A DNA stretch of 55,779 nt from Inediibacterium massiliense (GTDB lineage: Bacteria; Bacillota; Clostridia; Peptostreptococcales; Thermotaleaceae): positions 949,364-1,005,142 of the forward strand of contig NZ_LN876586.1 in NCBI RefSeq assembly GCF_001282725.1, in the 5' to 3' direction. The notes under the pieces were generated by a model that did not search any database, was not told the DNA's origin, and saw only the letters and a program-made list of their open reading frames with translations. Both the position numbers and the translations under genes were made by a program. Shown here piece by piece: positions 41,703 through 51,446 of this stretch (position 1 is its first letter; each line of letters begins with the position of its first letter).

Positions 41703-44069
41703 TTGAACGAAAGAACCTTAAGAGTTTTGGAGTTTGAAAAAATAAAAAATATGTTGTTGAATCATACGGAGTCAAGCTTAGGAAGGGAATTGGCAAAAGA
41801 TATGAATCCTTCTACAAAGTATGAGGAAGTAGTAGAGTATCAAAGACAAACTCATGAAGCAACAAGTCTTATATTACAAAGAGGAAGTATTTCACTAGGA
41901 GGGGTTCATGATTTATCTTATTATATAAAAAGAGCAGAAATTGGGTCTTTTTTAGAACCATCTCAGCTTTTAGAAGTAAGTGACACTCTAAGAGCTGCAA
42001 GAAGAATCAAAAGCTTTATGAAAGAAGCCAATGAAGGAGAAGATAAATTTCCTATTTTGAGAGGATATACAGGAAATTTATTTACATTTAGAAGTATTGA
42101 AGATAGGATTAATGAATGTATTGTTGGAGAAAATGAGATCTCTGATCATGCAAGTCCTACCTTAAGAAGCATAAGAAGAAGTATAGAAAATAAAAATACG
42201 GCCATTAGGAGTAAATTAAATGGGATTATATCATCTAGTCAAAATCAAAAATTTCTACAAGATGCAATTATTACGATTAGACAGGATCGATATGTAGTTC
42301 CAGTCAAACAAGAATATAGAGGAAATATGAAAGGCCTTGTACATGATCAGTCTTCTAGTGGTGCTACTCTTTTTATAGAGCCTATGGCTATTGTTGAATT
42401 AAACAATGAGCTAAAAGAGTTAAAATTAAAAGAAAAAGCAGAAATTGAACGTATTTTAAAAGAACTTACAGATATGGTAGGAGAAAAGTCAGAAGAAATA
42501 AAATCCAATCAAACTATTTTAGCTATTTTAGATTTTATATTTGCAAAAGGAAAGCTTGCTGTATCTATGAATGCTATAGAGCCTAATATGAATCAAAAAG
42601 GATTTGCAAAAATTAAAAATGGAAGACATCCTTTATTAAATAAAAATCATGTAGTGCCTACAAATATATGGATTGGAGAAGATTTTCATACATTGGTGAT
42701 TACAGGACCTAATACAGGAGGAAAAACTGTCACATTAAAAACAGTAGGACTTCTTACAATAATGGCTCAATGTGGACTTCATGTACCAGCTGATTATGGA
42801 ACAGAGTTGTCTGTATTTGATCAAATATTTGCAGATATTGGTGATGAACAAAGCATTGAACAAAGCTTAAGTACCTTTTCTTCTCATATGACAAATATTG
42901 TTGAAATATTAAAGGATACAAAAGACAACTCACTTATTTTACTAGATGAATTAGGAGCAGGAACAGATCCTACAGAAGGAGCAGCTCTAGCTATTTCTAT
43001 ATTAGAACACCTAGCTTATAATGGGGCAAGAGTCATTGCCACTACCCATTATACAGAGCTTAAAGAGTATGCACTGACTACAAAAAAAGTAGAAAATGCT
43101 TCTGTAGAATTTAATGTAGAAACCCTAAGTCCTACTTATAGGCTTTTAATAGGAGTTCCAGGGAAATCTAATGCCTTTGAAATTTCTAAAAGATTAGGCT
43201 TAGATGAAAAAATCATCGAAAGATCAAGAGGACTTATTTCAAAGGAAGACATTGAATTTGAAGATCTTTTAACGACCATAGAAAAAGATAGACGTATGGC
43301 AGAAGAAGAAAGAGATGAAGCAGTAAAATTAAAATTAATTATAGAAAAGCAAAAAAAGGAATATGAACAAAAGAATGAAAGACTTATGGAGCAAAGGGAA
43401 AAAATCATAAGAGAAGCAAAAGAAGAAGCAAGGAAGCTTTTAAGAGAAGCAAAAGAAGAAGCAGATGAGATTATTAAGTCTTTGCAACAACTAAAAAATG
43501 AAGAAGATAAAATGAGAAATAAAAAAATAGAAGAAAATAGAAAAAAATTAAGAGAAAAAATAAATGATATGCAAGAGGGACTAAGTTTAGGTGTGATCAA
43601 TACTAAGCCTCCTAAAAACTTAAAGGCTGGAGACAATGTATTTTTATTAAATTTAAATCAAAAGGGAACGGTAATTGAAAAACCTGATGATCGAGGAGAC
43701 GTATTGGTGCAGGTTGGGATTATGAAGGTCAATGTAAATATTAAAAATTTGAGAATAGATCAAGAAGAAGAACAAAAGTATTCAAAAACTGGAGCAGGAC
43801 AAATTATGAAACAAAAGACACAAAGTGTACAAAGCTCTATTGATTTAAGAGGACAGACTTTAGAAGAAGCTTATATGGATACGGACAAGTATTTAGATGA
43901 TGCATATATTGCGGGACTTTCTGAGGTAACCATTATACATGGAAAGGGTACAGGAGTTTTAAGAGAAGGAATTAAAAAAATGTTAAGAGGTCATAAGCAT
44001 GTAAGAAGTTTTAGAGATGGAGCTTATGGAGAAGGTGGAACAGGAGTTACCATTGTAGAGCTTAAATAG
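41703..44069 (+). CDS. mutS2: MutS2 (endonuclease/ribosome-rescue ATPase)
   Basis: A 788-residue protein of normal MutS2 length, without the mismatch-recognition domains of MutS1. It has the core and clamp, Walker A TGPNTGGKT near residue 335, Walker B LILLDELGAGTDPTEGAAL, a long coiled coil (about 520-630) and the C-terminal Smr nuclease domain (SSIDLRGQTLEEA, HGKGTGVLREG). MutS2 suppresses recombination and, in Bacillus, splits collided ribosomes. The start is TTG 41703 with GGGGAG six bases upstream. Confidence 0.95.
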   Translation: MNERTLRVLEFEKIKNMLLNHTESSLGRELAKDMNPSTKYEEVVEYQRQTHEATSLILQRGSISLGGVHDLSYYIKRAEIGSFLEPSQLLEVSDTLRAARRIKSFMKEANEGEDKFPILRGYTGNLFTFRSIEDRINECIVGENEISDHASPTLRSIRRSIENKNTAIRSKLNGIISSSQNQKFLQDAIITIRQDRYVVPVKQEYRGNMKGLVHDQSSSGATLFIEPMAIVELNNELKELKLKEKAEIERILKELTDMVGEKSEEIKSNQTILAILDFIFAKGKLAVSMNAIEPNMNQKGFAKIKNGRHPLLNKNHVVPTNIWIGEDFHTLVITGPNTGGKTVTLKTVGLLTIMAQCGLHVPADYGTELSVFDQIFADIGDEQSIEQSLSTFSSHMTNIVEILKDTKDNSLILLDELGAGTDPTEGAALAISILEHLAYNGARVIATTHYTELKEYALTTKKVENASVEFNVETLSPTYRLLIGVPGKSNAFEISKRLGLDEKIIERSRGLISKEDIEFEDLLTTIEKDRRMAEEERDEAVKLKLIIEKQKKEYEQKNERLMEQREKIIREAKEEARKLLREAKEEADEIIKSLQQLKNEEDKMRNKKIEENRKKLREKINDMQEGLSLGVINTKPPKNLKAGDNVFLLNLNQKGTVIEKPDDRGDVLVQVGIMKVNVNIKNLRIDQEEEQKYSKTGAGQIMKQKTQSVQSSIDLRGQTLEEAYMDTDKYLDDAYIAGLSEVTIIHGKGTGVLREGIKKMLRGHKHVRSFRDGAYGEGGTGVTIVELK

Positions 44070-44079
44070 GAGGAGTAAA

Positions 44080-44532
44080 ATGATACTTATTAGTGCTTGT
44101 CTAGCGGGAGTAAATTGTAAATACAATGGACGAAGCAATGAAAATAAAAAAATTTTAGAATGGATCAAAGAGAAAAAAGCTATTTTAGTATGTCCAGAAC
44201 AATTAGGAGGATTATCTACTCCAAGAATTCCTTGTGAAATTTTAGGAGGGGATGGAGAGGATGTACTATCTAAAAAAGCTAAAGTCATCAATAAAGATGG
44301 AGAAGATCGAACAAATGAATTTTTAAAAGGGGCAGAGGAAACTTTAAAAATTGCCAAATTATATGGCATAAAGGAAGCTATTTTAAAACAAAGAAGTCCA
44401 TCCTGTGGTTGTGGAATGATTTATGATGGGACATTTTCAGGAACGAAGAAGACAGGAGATGGAGTGACAGCTGCTTTGTTAAAAAAACAAGGAATGGTCA
44501 TATGGAATGAAGAAAATTACCCATGGAAATAA
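44080..44532 (+). CDS. DUF523 family protein
   Basis: A 150-residue protein with the DUF523 landmarks ISACLAGVNCKYNG at the start, CPEQLGGLSTPR and KQRSPSCGCG near residue 107. The conserved cysteines suggest a metal or Fe-S site; no activity is established to my knowledge. AGGAGG precedes ATG 44080, ten bases after mutS2, so it is probably cotranscribed with it. Confidence 0.9.
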   Translation: MILISACLAGVNCKYNGRSNENKKILEWIKEKKAILVCPEQLGGLSTPRIPCEILGGDGEDVLSKKAKVINKDGEDRTNEFLKGAEETLKIAKLYGIKEAILKQRSPSCGCGMIYDGTFSGTKKTGDGVTAALLKKQGMVIWNEENYPWK

Positions 44533-44556
44533 CCGCTCATTTGAGCGGTTATTTTG
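44531..44556 (+). terminator. Terminator of mutS2-DUF523
   Basis: AACCGCTC and GAGCGGTT over a 4-base loop, then ATTTTG. The 5' arm overlaps the stop codon. Confidence 0.85.
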
Positions 44557-44587
44557 CATAAATGATTCCTAATTATAAAGGGAAGTG

Positions 44588-45763
44588 TTAAAAATTAGAA
44601 ATTTTTTGAACCAATATACCTGTCTTGAATAAAATAATCATTATAAAGATTATTATGAACTGAAATTTTATATTTTCTTTTTTGAATATATTTTCTTCTT
44701 TTAGTCCAATAGAAAAACTAGTTAAAAGTCCTCCAATGAATCCACCTAGATGAGCAAAATTATTTATGGTTGGATTGGAAAGTCCAAATACAATATTGAG
44801 AATGAGCATAGTTATTAAATTCATCCCATATCTTGATGAAAAAACAAAGGGGCGATGTATTCCAAAATAAATATAAGCGCCCATAAGACCAAAGATGGCA
44901 CCAGATGCACCCGCAGATACAGAAACACTAAAGACAAAACTTAAAAGAGATCCTATCAAACCAGAAAAAACATATAGGATCAAAAATTTAAAAGATCCAT
45001 AAATAGATTCCACATCTTTTCCTAAAGAATAAAGAGCATAATTATTGAAAATAAGATGGACAATTCCAATGTGAATGAACATATTTGTAAATAGTCTATA
45101 ATACTGCCCAGCTGCAATGAGTGGATTGTATTGTGCTCCAAACTCAATTAAGTTGTATATATTTTGAGTGCCTCCATGTAAAGACATATAAATAAAGTAT
45201 ATAATATTGATTCCAATAATCCATTTGTACAAATAAAAAGGATTTTCTTTAAATATATAGCCCTTTTCTTTTCTAGTGTTATTTTCTATTTCTAATATAT
45301 TGAATTCTTTTGTATCATCTGTATAGACAAAGTGTATATATTTATGAAAAAAAGGTAAAACATTTTGAGAATCTTTAAAATTAGAAAATATAGAAACGAT
45401 TTTAAAAGAATTCATATAAATACCTATCATGTGAATAGGTATTTTTTCTTGCTGTAAATAAGTAGAAAGCTCTTCTAATGAAGAAGTTGTTTCTTCTTCT
45501 AAAAATATAATTTTGTAAAAAAATAACTTTTGGAAGCCATGTTTTATTTTGATTTCTTTGTATTGATTATATAAAATACTCTTTTGAATATCTATAGAAT
45601 GGTATAAAAAATCATTTTCTAGGAAATGAATAAAAAAGTGAGAAAACCAAAATTGTTTATGTAAAATCATATCATAAATATTTTTATATTGTTTATGTGG
45701 ATAAATAAAGAATTCTTCTTTTTCAATAAGGTATTTGATCCATAAACCAATCCATCTTATCAT
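44588..45763 (-). CDS. Rhomboid intramembrane serine protease with N-terminal extension
   Basis: A 391-residue protein. Residues 1-180 are a soluble domain, as in the Bacillus GluP/YqgP group. The rhomboid membrane domain follows, with about seven helices, HIGIVHLIFNNYALYSLG, the catalytic Ser in GASGAIFGLMGA and the catalytic His in NFAHLGGFIGG. It cleaves membrane proteins within the bilayer; targets are unknown. GGAGGT precedes ATG 45763. It is convergent with the DUF523 gene and divergent from argS. Confidence 0.9.
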   Translation of the reverse strand: MIRWIGLWIKYLIEKEEFFIYPHKQYKNIYDMILHKQFWFSHFFIHFLENDFLYHSIDIQKSILYNQYKEIKIKHGFQKLFFYKIIFLEEETTSSLEELSTYLQQEKIPIHMIGIYMNSFKIVSIFSNFKDSQNVLPFFHKYIHFVYTDDTKEFNILEIENNTRKEKGYIFKENPFYLYKWIIGINIIYFIYMSLHGGTQNIYNLIEFGAQYNPLIAAGQYYRLFTNMFIHIGIVHLIFNNYALYSLGKDVESIYGSFKFLILYVFSGLIGSLLSFVFSVSVSAGASGAIFGLMGAYIYFGIHRPFVFSSRYGMNLITMLILNIVFGLSNPTINNFAHLGGFIGGLLTSFSIGLKEENIFKKENIKFQFIIIFIMIILFKTGILVQKISNF

Positions 45764-45856
45764 TTTAAAATACCTCCAATAATTTGTATAAAAATGAATA
45801 TGTAGAAATTTATATATTTCTTTTGATTATATCATACTAGAATAATGAATAAGGAC

Positions 45857-45885
45857 TTGATTTCAATAAAGAAATATGGTAAATT
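45857..45885 (+). promoter_or_regulatory. Promoter of the argS T-box transcript
   Basis: TTGATT, 17 bases, TAAATT with TGG directly before it (extended -10). It lies just upstream of the T-box leader. Confidence 0.6.
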
Positions 45886-45904
45886 ATTAGACAAAAAGAA
45901 TTAT

Positions 45905-46136
45905 TTGTCGATGACGAGGAAAGTAGATTTTAAGATGTGTCAAAGCGAGTCGGAAAGGGTGAAAGTCCGATACACTACTAAAGTTGAAACGTACCTTAGA
46001 GATTTTTGCTGAAAATAAGTAAGTAAAACGGATTCCTACCGTTATCTAGGAATAGAGTGGGTACATTTGTATCAACAAGAGTGGTAACACGGGAAAGCTC
46101 TCGTCTCTTCATGAAGAGGTGAGAGTTTTTATTATT
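45905..46136 (+). promoter_or_regulatory. T-box riboswitch of argS
   Basis: Stem I starts around GATGACGAGGAAAGTAG. The probable specifier is CGT (Arg) at 45990-45992, followed by a purine. The T-box is AGAGTGGTAACACGGG (46078-46093). The terminator pairs CTCTCGTCTCTT with AAGAGGTGAGAG, then TTTTTATT. With its promoter it fills most of the 400-base gap between the rhomboid gene and argS. Confidence 0.92.
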
Positions 46137-46165
46137 TTTAAGAATAAAATATAAGGAGAATGAAT

Positions 46166-47866
46166 ATGATTGATTTTAAAAAAGAAATTGGAGACATTTT
46201 AAGTGGAAAAATTCAAGAATTAAGTGCAGCTGAAATTTTAGAAATGGTTGAAATACCTCCTAATTCTCAAATGGGAGATTATGCTTTTCCTTGCTTTAAA
46301 CTAGCAAAATTATTTAGAAAATCACCAAATATGATTGCTCAAGAGATTGCTTCTTCTATAGGAGAAAACAAATTATTTGAGAAAGTAGAAAATACTGCAG
46401 CTTATGTAAATTTCTTTGTAGATAAAAGTATTTTTGCAAAAAATGTAATTCAGGAAGTATTCTCACAAAAAGATTGTTTTGGATCCTCAGAGCTAGGAAG
46501 AGGGAAAAAAGTAATTGTGGAATTTTCTTCTCCTAATATAGCAAAGCCTTTTCATATAGGACATATTAGAAGTACAGTAATTGGAAATGCTATCTATAAG
46601 CTATATGAATTTTTAGGATACGAGACTATTACCATTAATCATCTTGGAGATTATGGGACTCAATTTGGAAAATTAATTGTAGCCTTTAAAAAATGGGGAG
46701 ATGAAAAGGAAGTAGAGAAAGATCCTATTCCTACATTACTAAAACTTTATATTCAATTTCATGAAGAAGCAGAAAATGATCCGTCTTTAGAGGATGAAGG
46801 AAGACTATGGTTTAAAAAGTTAGAAGATGGAGATGAAGAAGCAAAATCCTTATGGCAATGGTTTAGAGAAGTGAGTTTAAAAGAATTTGGAAGAGTTTAT
46901 GATATGCTTGGCATTTCTTTTGATTCTTATGCAGGAGAAAGCTTTTATTCAGATAAAATGCCAAGAATTTTAAATCAAATGGAAGAAAAAAAACTTTTGA
47001 AAGAATCTAAGGGAGCAGATATAGTAGATTTAAGTGAGTATAATATGCCTCCTGCACTTATTAGAAAAAGTGATGGATCTACTTTATATATTACTCGTGA
47101 TATTACTGCTGCTATTTATAGAAAAGAACATTATAATTTTGATAAAAATATATATGTAGTAGCATCTCAACAAAATCTACACTTCCAGCAATGGATTAAA
47201 GTAGTAGAACTGATGGGATATACTTGGGCAAATGATTGTGTACATGTTCCTTTTGGACTTGTAAGCTTAGAAGAAGGAACTATGTCTACTAGAAAGGGAA
47301 GAGTAGTATTTTTAGAAGATGTGCTTCAAAAAGCTGTAGAGAAAACAACAGAGATTATAAAAGAAAAGAATGCGAATCTTGAAGATATTCATGAAGTTGC
47401 AAAGGCTGTTGGAATTGGAGCGGTCATTTTCCAAGAACTTTCTAATAATAGAATTAAAGATTATACTTTCTCATGGGAACGTACTCTAAATTTTGATGGA
47501 GAAACAGGTCCTTATGTACAATATACTCATGCTAGAGCATGTAGTGTACTTAGAAAAGCACAAATGGAGATAGATGAAAATATAGATTATACTTTATTAA
47601 GTAATGATGAAGCTATGGACTTAATGAGAGATCTTCAAAAATTCCCAGAAACAGTAGAAGAAGCAGCAAGAAAATATGAACCATCTATTGTGACAAGATA
47701 TATTGTAGACGTGGCTCAATCATTTAATAGATTTTATCACAACTGTCCTATTATTGTAGAAGATGAAGATTTAAAAAAAGCAAGATTATTACTTGTTTAT
47801 GCAGCAAAACAAACAATTAAAAATGGACTAAACTTATTGGGAATGAAAGCACCTGAAAAGATGTAA
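46166..47866 (+). CDS. argS: Arginyl-tRNA synthetase
   Basis: A 566-residue class I synthetase. The HIGH motif is in KPFHIGHIRST near residue 130; the KMSKS position reads MSTRKGR, as in many ArgRS. The N-terminal Arg-S additional domain and the C-terminal DALR anticodon-binding domain are present. ATG 46166 is seven bases after AAGGAG; ATG 46160 is too close to it. Controlled by the T-box leader. Confidence 0.97.
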   Translation: MIDFKKEIGDILSGKIQELSAAEILEMVEIPPNSQMGDYAFPCFKLAKLFRKSPNMIAQEIASSIGENKLFEKVENTAAYVNFFVDKSIFAKNVIQEVFSQKDCFGSSELGRGKKVIVEFSSPNIAKPFHIGHIRSTVIGNAIYKLYEFLGYETITINHLGDYGTQFGKLIVAFKKWGDEKEVEKDPIPTLLKLYIQFHEEAENDPSLEDEGRLWFKKLEDGDEEAKSLWQWFREVSLKEFGRVYDMLGISFDSYAGESFYSDKMPRILNQMEEKKLLKESKGADIVDLSEYNMPPALIRKSDGSTLYITRDITAAIYRKEHYNFDKNIYVVASQQNLHFQQWIKVVELMGYTWANDCVHVPFGLVSLEEGTMSTRKGRVVFLEDVLQKAVEKTTEIIKEKNANLEDIHEVAKAVGIGAVIFQELSNNRIKDYTFSWERTLNFDGETGPYVQYTHARACSVLRKAQMEIDENIDYTLLSNDEAMDLMRDLQKFPETVEEAARKYEPSIVTRYIVDVAQSFNRFYHNCPIIVEDEDLKKARLLLVYAAKQTIKNGLNLLGMKAPEKM

Positions 47867-47877
47867 GGAGGAATAAA

Positions 47878-48747
47878 ATGAGATATGAGGGAAGTGTATA
47901 TAGGCCACCTAGTGAGGCTTATAGTCTAATTATTCAAGCTTCTATTGGTTGTTCTCATAATGAGTGTACCTTTTGTAGCATGTATAAGGATAAACAATTT
48001 AGAATGAGAAAAATAGAAGAAATAGAAGAAGATTTACAAATGGCAAGAGATTATTATAAAGAGGTAAGACGTATATTTTTGGCAGATGGAAATGCTCTGG
48101 CTTTAAAAACAGAATATCTGATAAGAATTTTATTAAAAATAAAAGAATTATTTCCAGAATGTGAGAGGGTAGGGATATATAGTGCTCCAAAAGATATTTT
48201 AAGAAAAGATATAGAAGAATTAAAGGAACTTAAAAAGCTAGGATTAGGAATTGCATATCTTGGAGTAGAATCTGGAAGTGATGAAATATTAACAAACATT
48301 AAAAAAGGTGTCACATCAGAGGAATTAATTTTGGCAGGACAAAAAATGGTTCAATCTGGAATAAATCTTTCAGTGACACTCATATCTGGTATTGGAGGGC
48401 AAAAAAATTGGTTAGAGCATGCTAAAGAGTCTGCAAGAGTAATTAATGCCATAAACCCTCGTTACTTAGGACTTCTTACATTACTATTACAACGGGGAAC
48501 ACAAATGTATGATCAAGTACAAAGTGGGGAGTTTAAACTTTTAACTCCTAAAGAAGTACTTCTTGAAACAAAAGAATTACTTGAAAATTTAGATGTGAAA
48601 AATTGTACCTTTAGAAGCAATCATGCATCTAATTATGTTGCTTTAGGAGGAGACCTGCCGAAGGATCAAAATCGTTTAATCAATGAAATTGATTATGCAT
48701 TAAAAGATGAGTATCATTTAAAAGATGAGATGTATAGAAGACTTTAG
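47878..48747 (+). CDS. Radical SAM protein (Elp3/COG1032-like)
   Basis: A 289-residue radical SAM enzyme. The cluster motif reads CSHNECTFC, with four residues between the first two cysteines instead of the usual three, then MYKDKQFRMR. GIAYLGVESGSDEIL and VTLISGIGG are typical SAM-binding strands. The substrate is unknown. AGGAGG precedes ATG 47878, 11 bases after argS, so it is probably in the argS transcript. Confidence 0.87.
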   Translation: MRYEGSVYRPPSEAYSLIIQASIGCSHNECTFCSMYKDKQFRMRKIEEIEEDLQMARDYYKEVRRIFLADGNALALKTEYLIRILLKIKELFPECERVGIYSAPKDILRKDIEELKELKKLGLGIAYLGVESGSDEILTNIKKGVTSEELILAGQKMVQSGINLSVTLISGIGGQKNWLEHAKESARVINAINPRYLGLLTLLLQRGTQMYDQVQSGEFKLLTPKEVLLETKELLENLDVKNCTFRSNHASNYVALGGDLPKDQNRLINEIDYALKDEYHLKDEMYRRL

Positions 48748-48754
48748 AAAGTTT

Positions 48755-48785
48755 AAATAGCACACATAAAATGTGTGCTATTTTT
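48755..48785. terminator. Bidirectional terminator after the radical SAM gene
   Basis: AAATAGCACACAT and ATGTGTGCTATTT with flanking A and T runs; it serves both the forward radical SAM gene and the small reverse gene. Confidence 0.9.
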
Positions 48786-48972
48786 CTAAATATCCAATAA
48801 ATTCTTCTTCAGATGTTTCTGCCAAAGAACATAATTGTTTTAAAATATTATCCTTTAAAGATAAAAATGCATCTATTTTTGTGTGTTCTCCTGTATATTC
48901 AAGGGCTTGTAAGATCATAAGCATATCTTTTTTAGATACTTCTTCAATTGAAATTTTATCAAATTGTTCCAT
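48778..48972 (-). CDS. Small conserved-looking protein, 64 residues
   Basis: An acidic, helix-rich 64-residue protein (MEQFDKISIEEVSKKDML...). It is supported by a strong ribosome site (AAAGGAGATAATC before ATG 48972) and by a terminator at its end, so I take it as real and the overlapping forward frame as a shadow. No motif or family is recognised. It is convergent with the argS transcript. Confidence 0.68.
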   Translation of the reverse strand: MEQFDKISIEEVSKKDMLMILQALEYTGEHTKIDAFLSLKDNILKQLCSLAETSEEEFIGYLEK

Positions 48973-49119
48973 GATTATCTCCTTTCTTCCTTTATGTACA
49001 AGTATATTTTATAATTCGATAAAAAAATCATAAAACCTTCAAATAAAGATAAAATAAAAAAATTATTGAATAGAAACAAAGAAAACATTTTGAATAAGCT
49101 AAAGGGAGGAGGGATGATG

Positions 49120-49620
49120 ATGAAACAAATTTATGAATATAATCGTGAGAGTGCAGTGGAATATGCCGTATATTGGGCTCTTCAAAGGAATCCTAAGTAT
49201 GCTGATTTTGATAAAATGGGTGGAGATTGTACAAATTTTGCATCACAAGTATTATATGCAGGAGGTTGTCCTATGTATTATAACTATTATGGATGGTATT
49301 ATAGAAATTTAAAGGATAGAGCGCCTGCTTGGACAAGTGTGAAATATTTTCATAAATTCATTACAAATAATAAAGGGATAGGGCCTATTGGAGAAGAGGT
49401 AGGTTTAAAAGATATTGAGTTAGGAGATATAGTACAAATTAATTTTCAAGAGGATGATGGTTTTGATCATACACCAGTAGTGGTTAAAATATTACCAGGA
49501 GAAAAAACTGTTGACAAAATTTTAATCGCGGCTCATACTATTGACCGGCTATATTATCCACTAAGTCATTACAACTTTAATAAACTAAGGTTTCTTCATA
49601 TAAAAGGGTATATTAGATAA
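49120..49620 (+). CDS. Amidase_6-type cysteine amidase/peptidase domain protein
   Basis: A 166-residue protein consisting of one papain-like amidase domain: the catalytic Cys in GGDCTNFASQ and His in FDHTPVVV, followed by AAHTIDRLYYPL. Family members are often secreted wall-active or spore proteins, but this one has no signal peptide. Three ATGs run together (49114, 49117, 49120); AGGAGG at 49107-49112 best fits the last. It starts a block with the following genes. Confidence 0.82.
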   Translation: MKQIYEYNRESAVEYAVYWALQRNPKYADFDKMGGDCTNFASQVLYAGGCPMYYNYYGWYYRNLKDRAPAWTSVKYFHKFITNNKGIGPIGEEVGLKDIELGDIVQINFQEDDGFDHTPVVVKILPGEKTVDKILIAAHTIDRLYYPLSHYNFNKLRFLHIKGYIR

Positions 49621-49680
49621 AAATATGAATGTGATATAATGAATTGGGAATAATGAAGAAAAAAAGAAAGGAACTAACAG

Positions 49681-51435
49681 ATGAAGATTTTACTTACTAC
49701 ACTAAATTCAAAATATATTCATACAACTCTATCTTTAAGATATTTATATGAATATTGTAAAGATGATTTTTCTATGGAGATTAAGGAGTATACTATCAAT
49801 CATCATACAGATTATGTATTAGGAGAGATTTATAAAGGACATTATGATTTGGTATGTTTTTCTTGTTATATATGGAATATTCATAATACATTAGAGATTA
49901 TAAGAAATTTAAAAAAAGTAAGACCAGATATTACTATTGTATTAGGAGGGCCCGAAGTAAGCTTTGACGGAAAAAGCCTTATGGAAAAAGAAGAACAAAT
50001 AGATTATATTATTTGTGGAGAAGGAGAGGAAACCTTCAGAGAGCTTCTCTCCTTTGTTGTTGACAAAAAAGGTAAAAAAGAAGAAATAAAAGGTATTGTA
50101 TATAGAGAAGATAATAAAGTATATGAAAATGAAGCAAGACCTCTGATTCAAGATCTATCCATCATACCATCTCCTTATAGTGATGGGATTTTAGAAGATG
50201 AAAATAAAATTATATACTATGAAAGCTCTAGAGGATGTCCTCATAATTGTAAATATTGTCTATCTTCTACTATTAGAGGGGTAAGATTTTTTCCTATAGA
50301 AAGGGTAAAAAAAGATTTAAAATTATTTTTGGAAAAGAAAGTAAAACAAGTGAAATTTGTAGATAGAACTTTTAATGTAAAAAAAAGTCATAGCTTTGAG
50401 ATTATGAAATATATTTGTGAAAATGACAATGGATATACAAATTTTCATTTTGAAATTACAGCTGATTTGTTAGATGAAGAAACACTGAGATTTTTATCGA
50501 CTGTAAGAGAAGGATTATTTCAATTTGAGATTGGGGTACAAACTACTTTTGATCAAACTATGAAAAGCATAGATAGACATGTGGATTTTCATGTGTTAAG
50601 TAGGATAGTAAAAGAAATATCTCACTTTAAGAACATACATCTACATTTAGATTTAATTGCAGGACTTCCCTTTGAGAGTTTTGAGAGATTTAAACAGTCC
50701 TTTGATGATGTATATGCATTAGAACCAGAAAAGCTACAACTTGGATTTTTAAAATTATTAAAAGGATCTCCCATTAGAAAAGAAAAAGATTTACATGAAT
50801 ATGTATATAGGGAAGAAGCACCTTATGAAGTACTGCAAAATAAATATATTACTTATGAAGAAATTTTAAAATTAAAGATGATAGAGGAGATGGTAGAGAC
50901 TTTTTTTAATAGTCATGCTTTTCATCATTCTGTACAATATATGATCAATAAATTTTACAATCGTCCTTCTCAATTTTATGAGGAATTTGCAATATTTTGG
51001 GAAGAAAAAGGATATCATCATGTATCTCATGGCAAAAATGGATTGTATGAAATTTTGATTTGTTTTTATAAAGAAAATCAATTTGTAGATGAAGAAATAT
51101 TTATGGAGTTATTAAAATTTGATTATTTAATGCAGGGAAAAGGAAATTTACCACATTTTTTTAAAAAAGTAGATATACCACATTTTCATGAACGAATTCA
51201 TGACTTTTTACATGAAGAAGAAAATATAAATAAATATTTGCCTCAGTATAAAAATATACCTGCAAAACAAATTATTAAAAAGGTTAGTTTCCATAATTTC
51301 CAATATGATATTGTAAAAATCATACAAAATCCATTGATAAAAGATATAAAAAAAGAAAAAACAACTATATTTTTTGATTATGAGCTAGATCATAAAGTGT
51401 TTGAAAAAGCCAGATATGAAAAAATATTTATATAG
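49681..51435 (+). CDS. B12-binding-domain radical SAM protein with DUF4080 tail
   Basis: A 584-residue protein: a cobalamin-binding Rossmann domain (1-135, LGGPEVSFDG), a radical SAM core with SSRGCPHNCKYCLSS near residue 185, and a C-terminal helical domain like DUF4080 (about 375-570). Such enzymes usually methylate or rearrange unreactive carbons; the substrate is unknown. AAAGGAAC precedes ATG 49681. A membrane protein gene follows 11 bases later. Confidence 0.9.
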   Translation: MKILLTTLNSKYIHTTLSLRYLYEYCKDDFSMEIKEYTINHHTDYVLGEIYKGHYDLVCFSCYIWNIHNTLEIIRNLKKVRPDITIVLGGPEVSFDGKSLMEKEEQIDYIICGEGEETFRELLSFVVDKKGKKEEIKGIVYREDNKVYENEARPLIQDLSIIPSPYSDGILEDENKIIYYESSRGCPHNCKYCLSSTIRGVRFFPIERVKKDLKLFLEKKVKQVKFVDRTFNVKKSHSFEIMKYICENDNGYTNFHFEITADLLDEETLRFLSTVREGLFQFEIGVQTTFDQTMKSIDRHVDFHVLSRIVKEISHFKNIHLHLDLIAGLPFESFERFKQSFDDVYALEPEKLQLGFLKLLKGSPIRKEKDLHEYVYREEAPYEVLQNKYITYEEILKLKMIEEMVETFFNSHAFHHSVQYMINKFYNRPSQFYEEFAIFWEEKGYHHVSHGKNGLYEILICFYKENQFVDEEIFMELLKFDYLMQGKGNLPHFFKKVDIPHFHERIHDFLHEEENINKYLPQYKNIPAKQIIKKVSFHNFQYDIVKIIQNPLIKDIKKEKTTIFFDYELDHKVFEKARYEKIFI

Positions 51436-51446
51436 GAGGGGGTATT

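Noticed and set aside
48773-49033. Forward 86-codon frame after the radical SAM gene
   Set aside because: It has no ribosome site, starts inside a terminator and opposes the better-supported reverse gene at 48778-48972.
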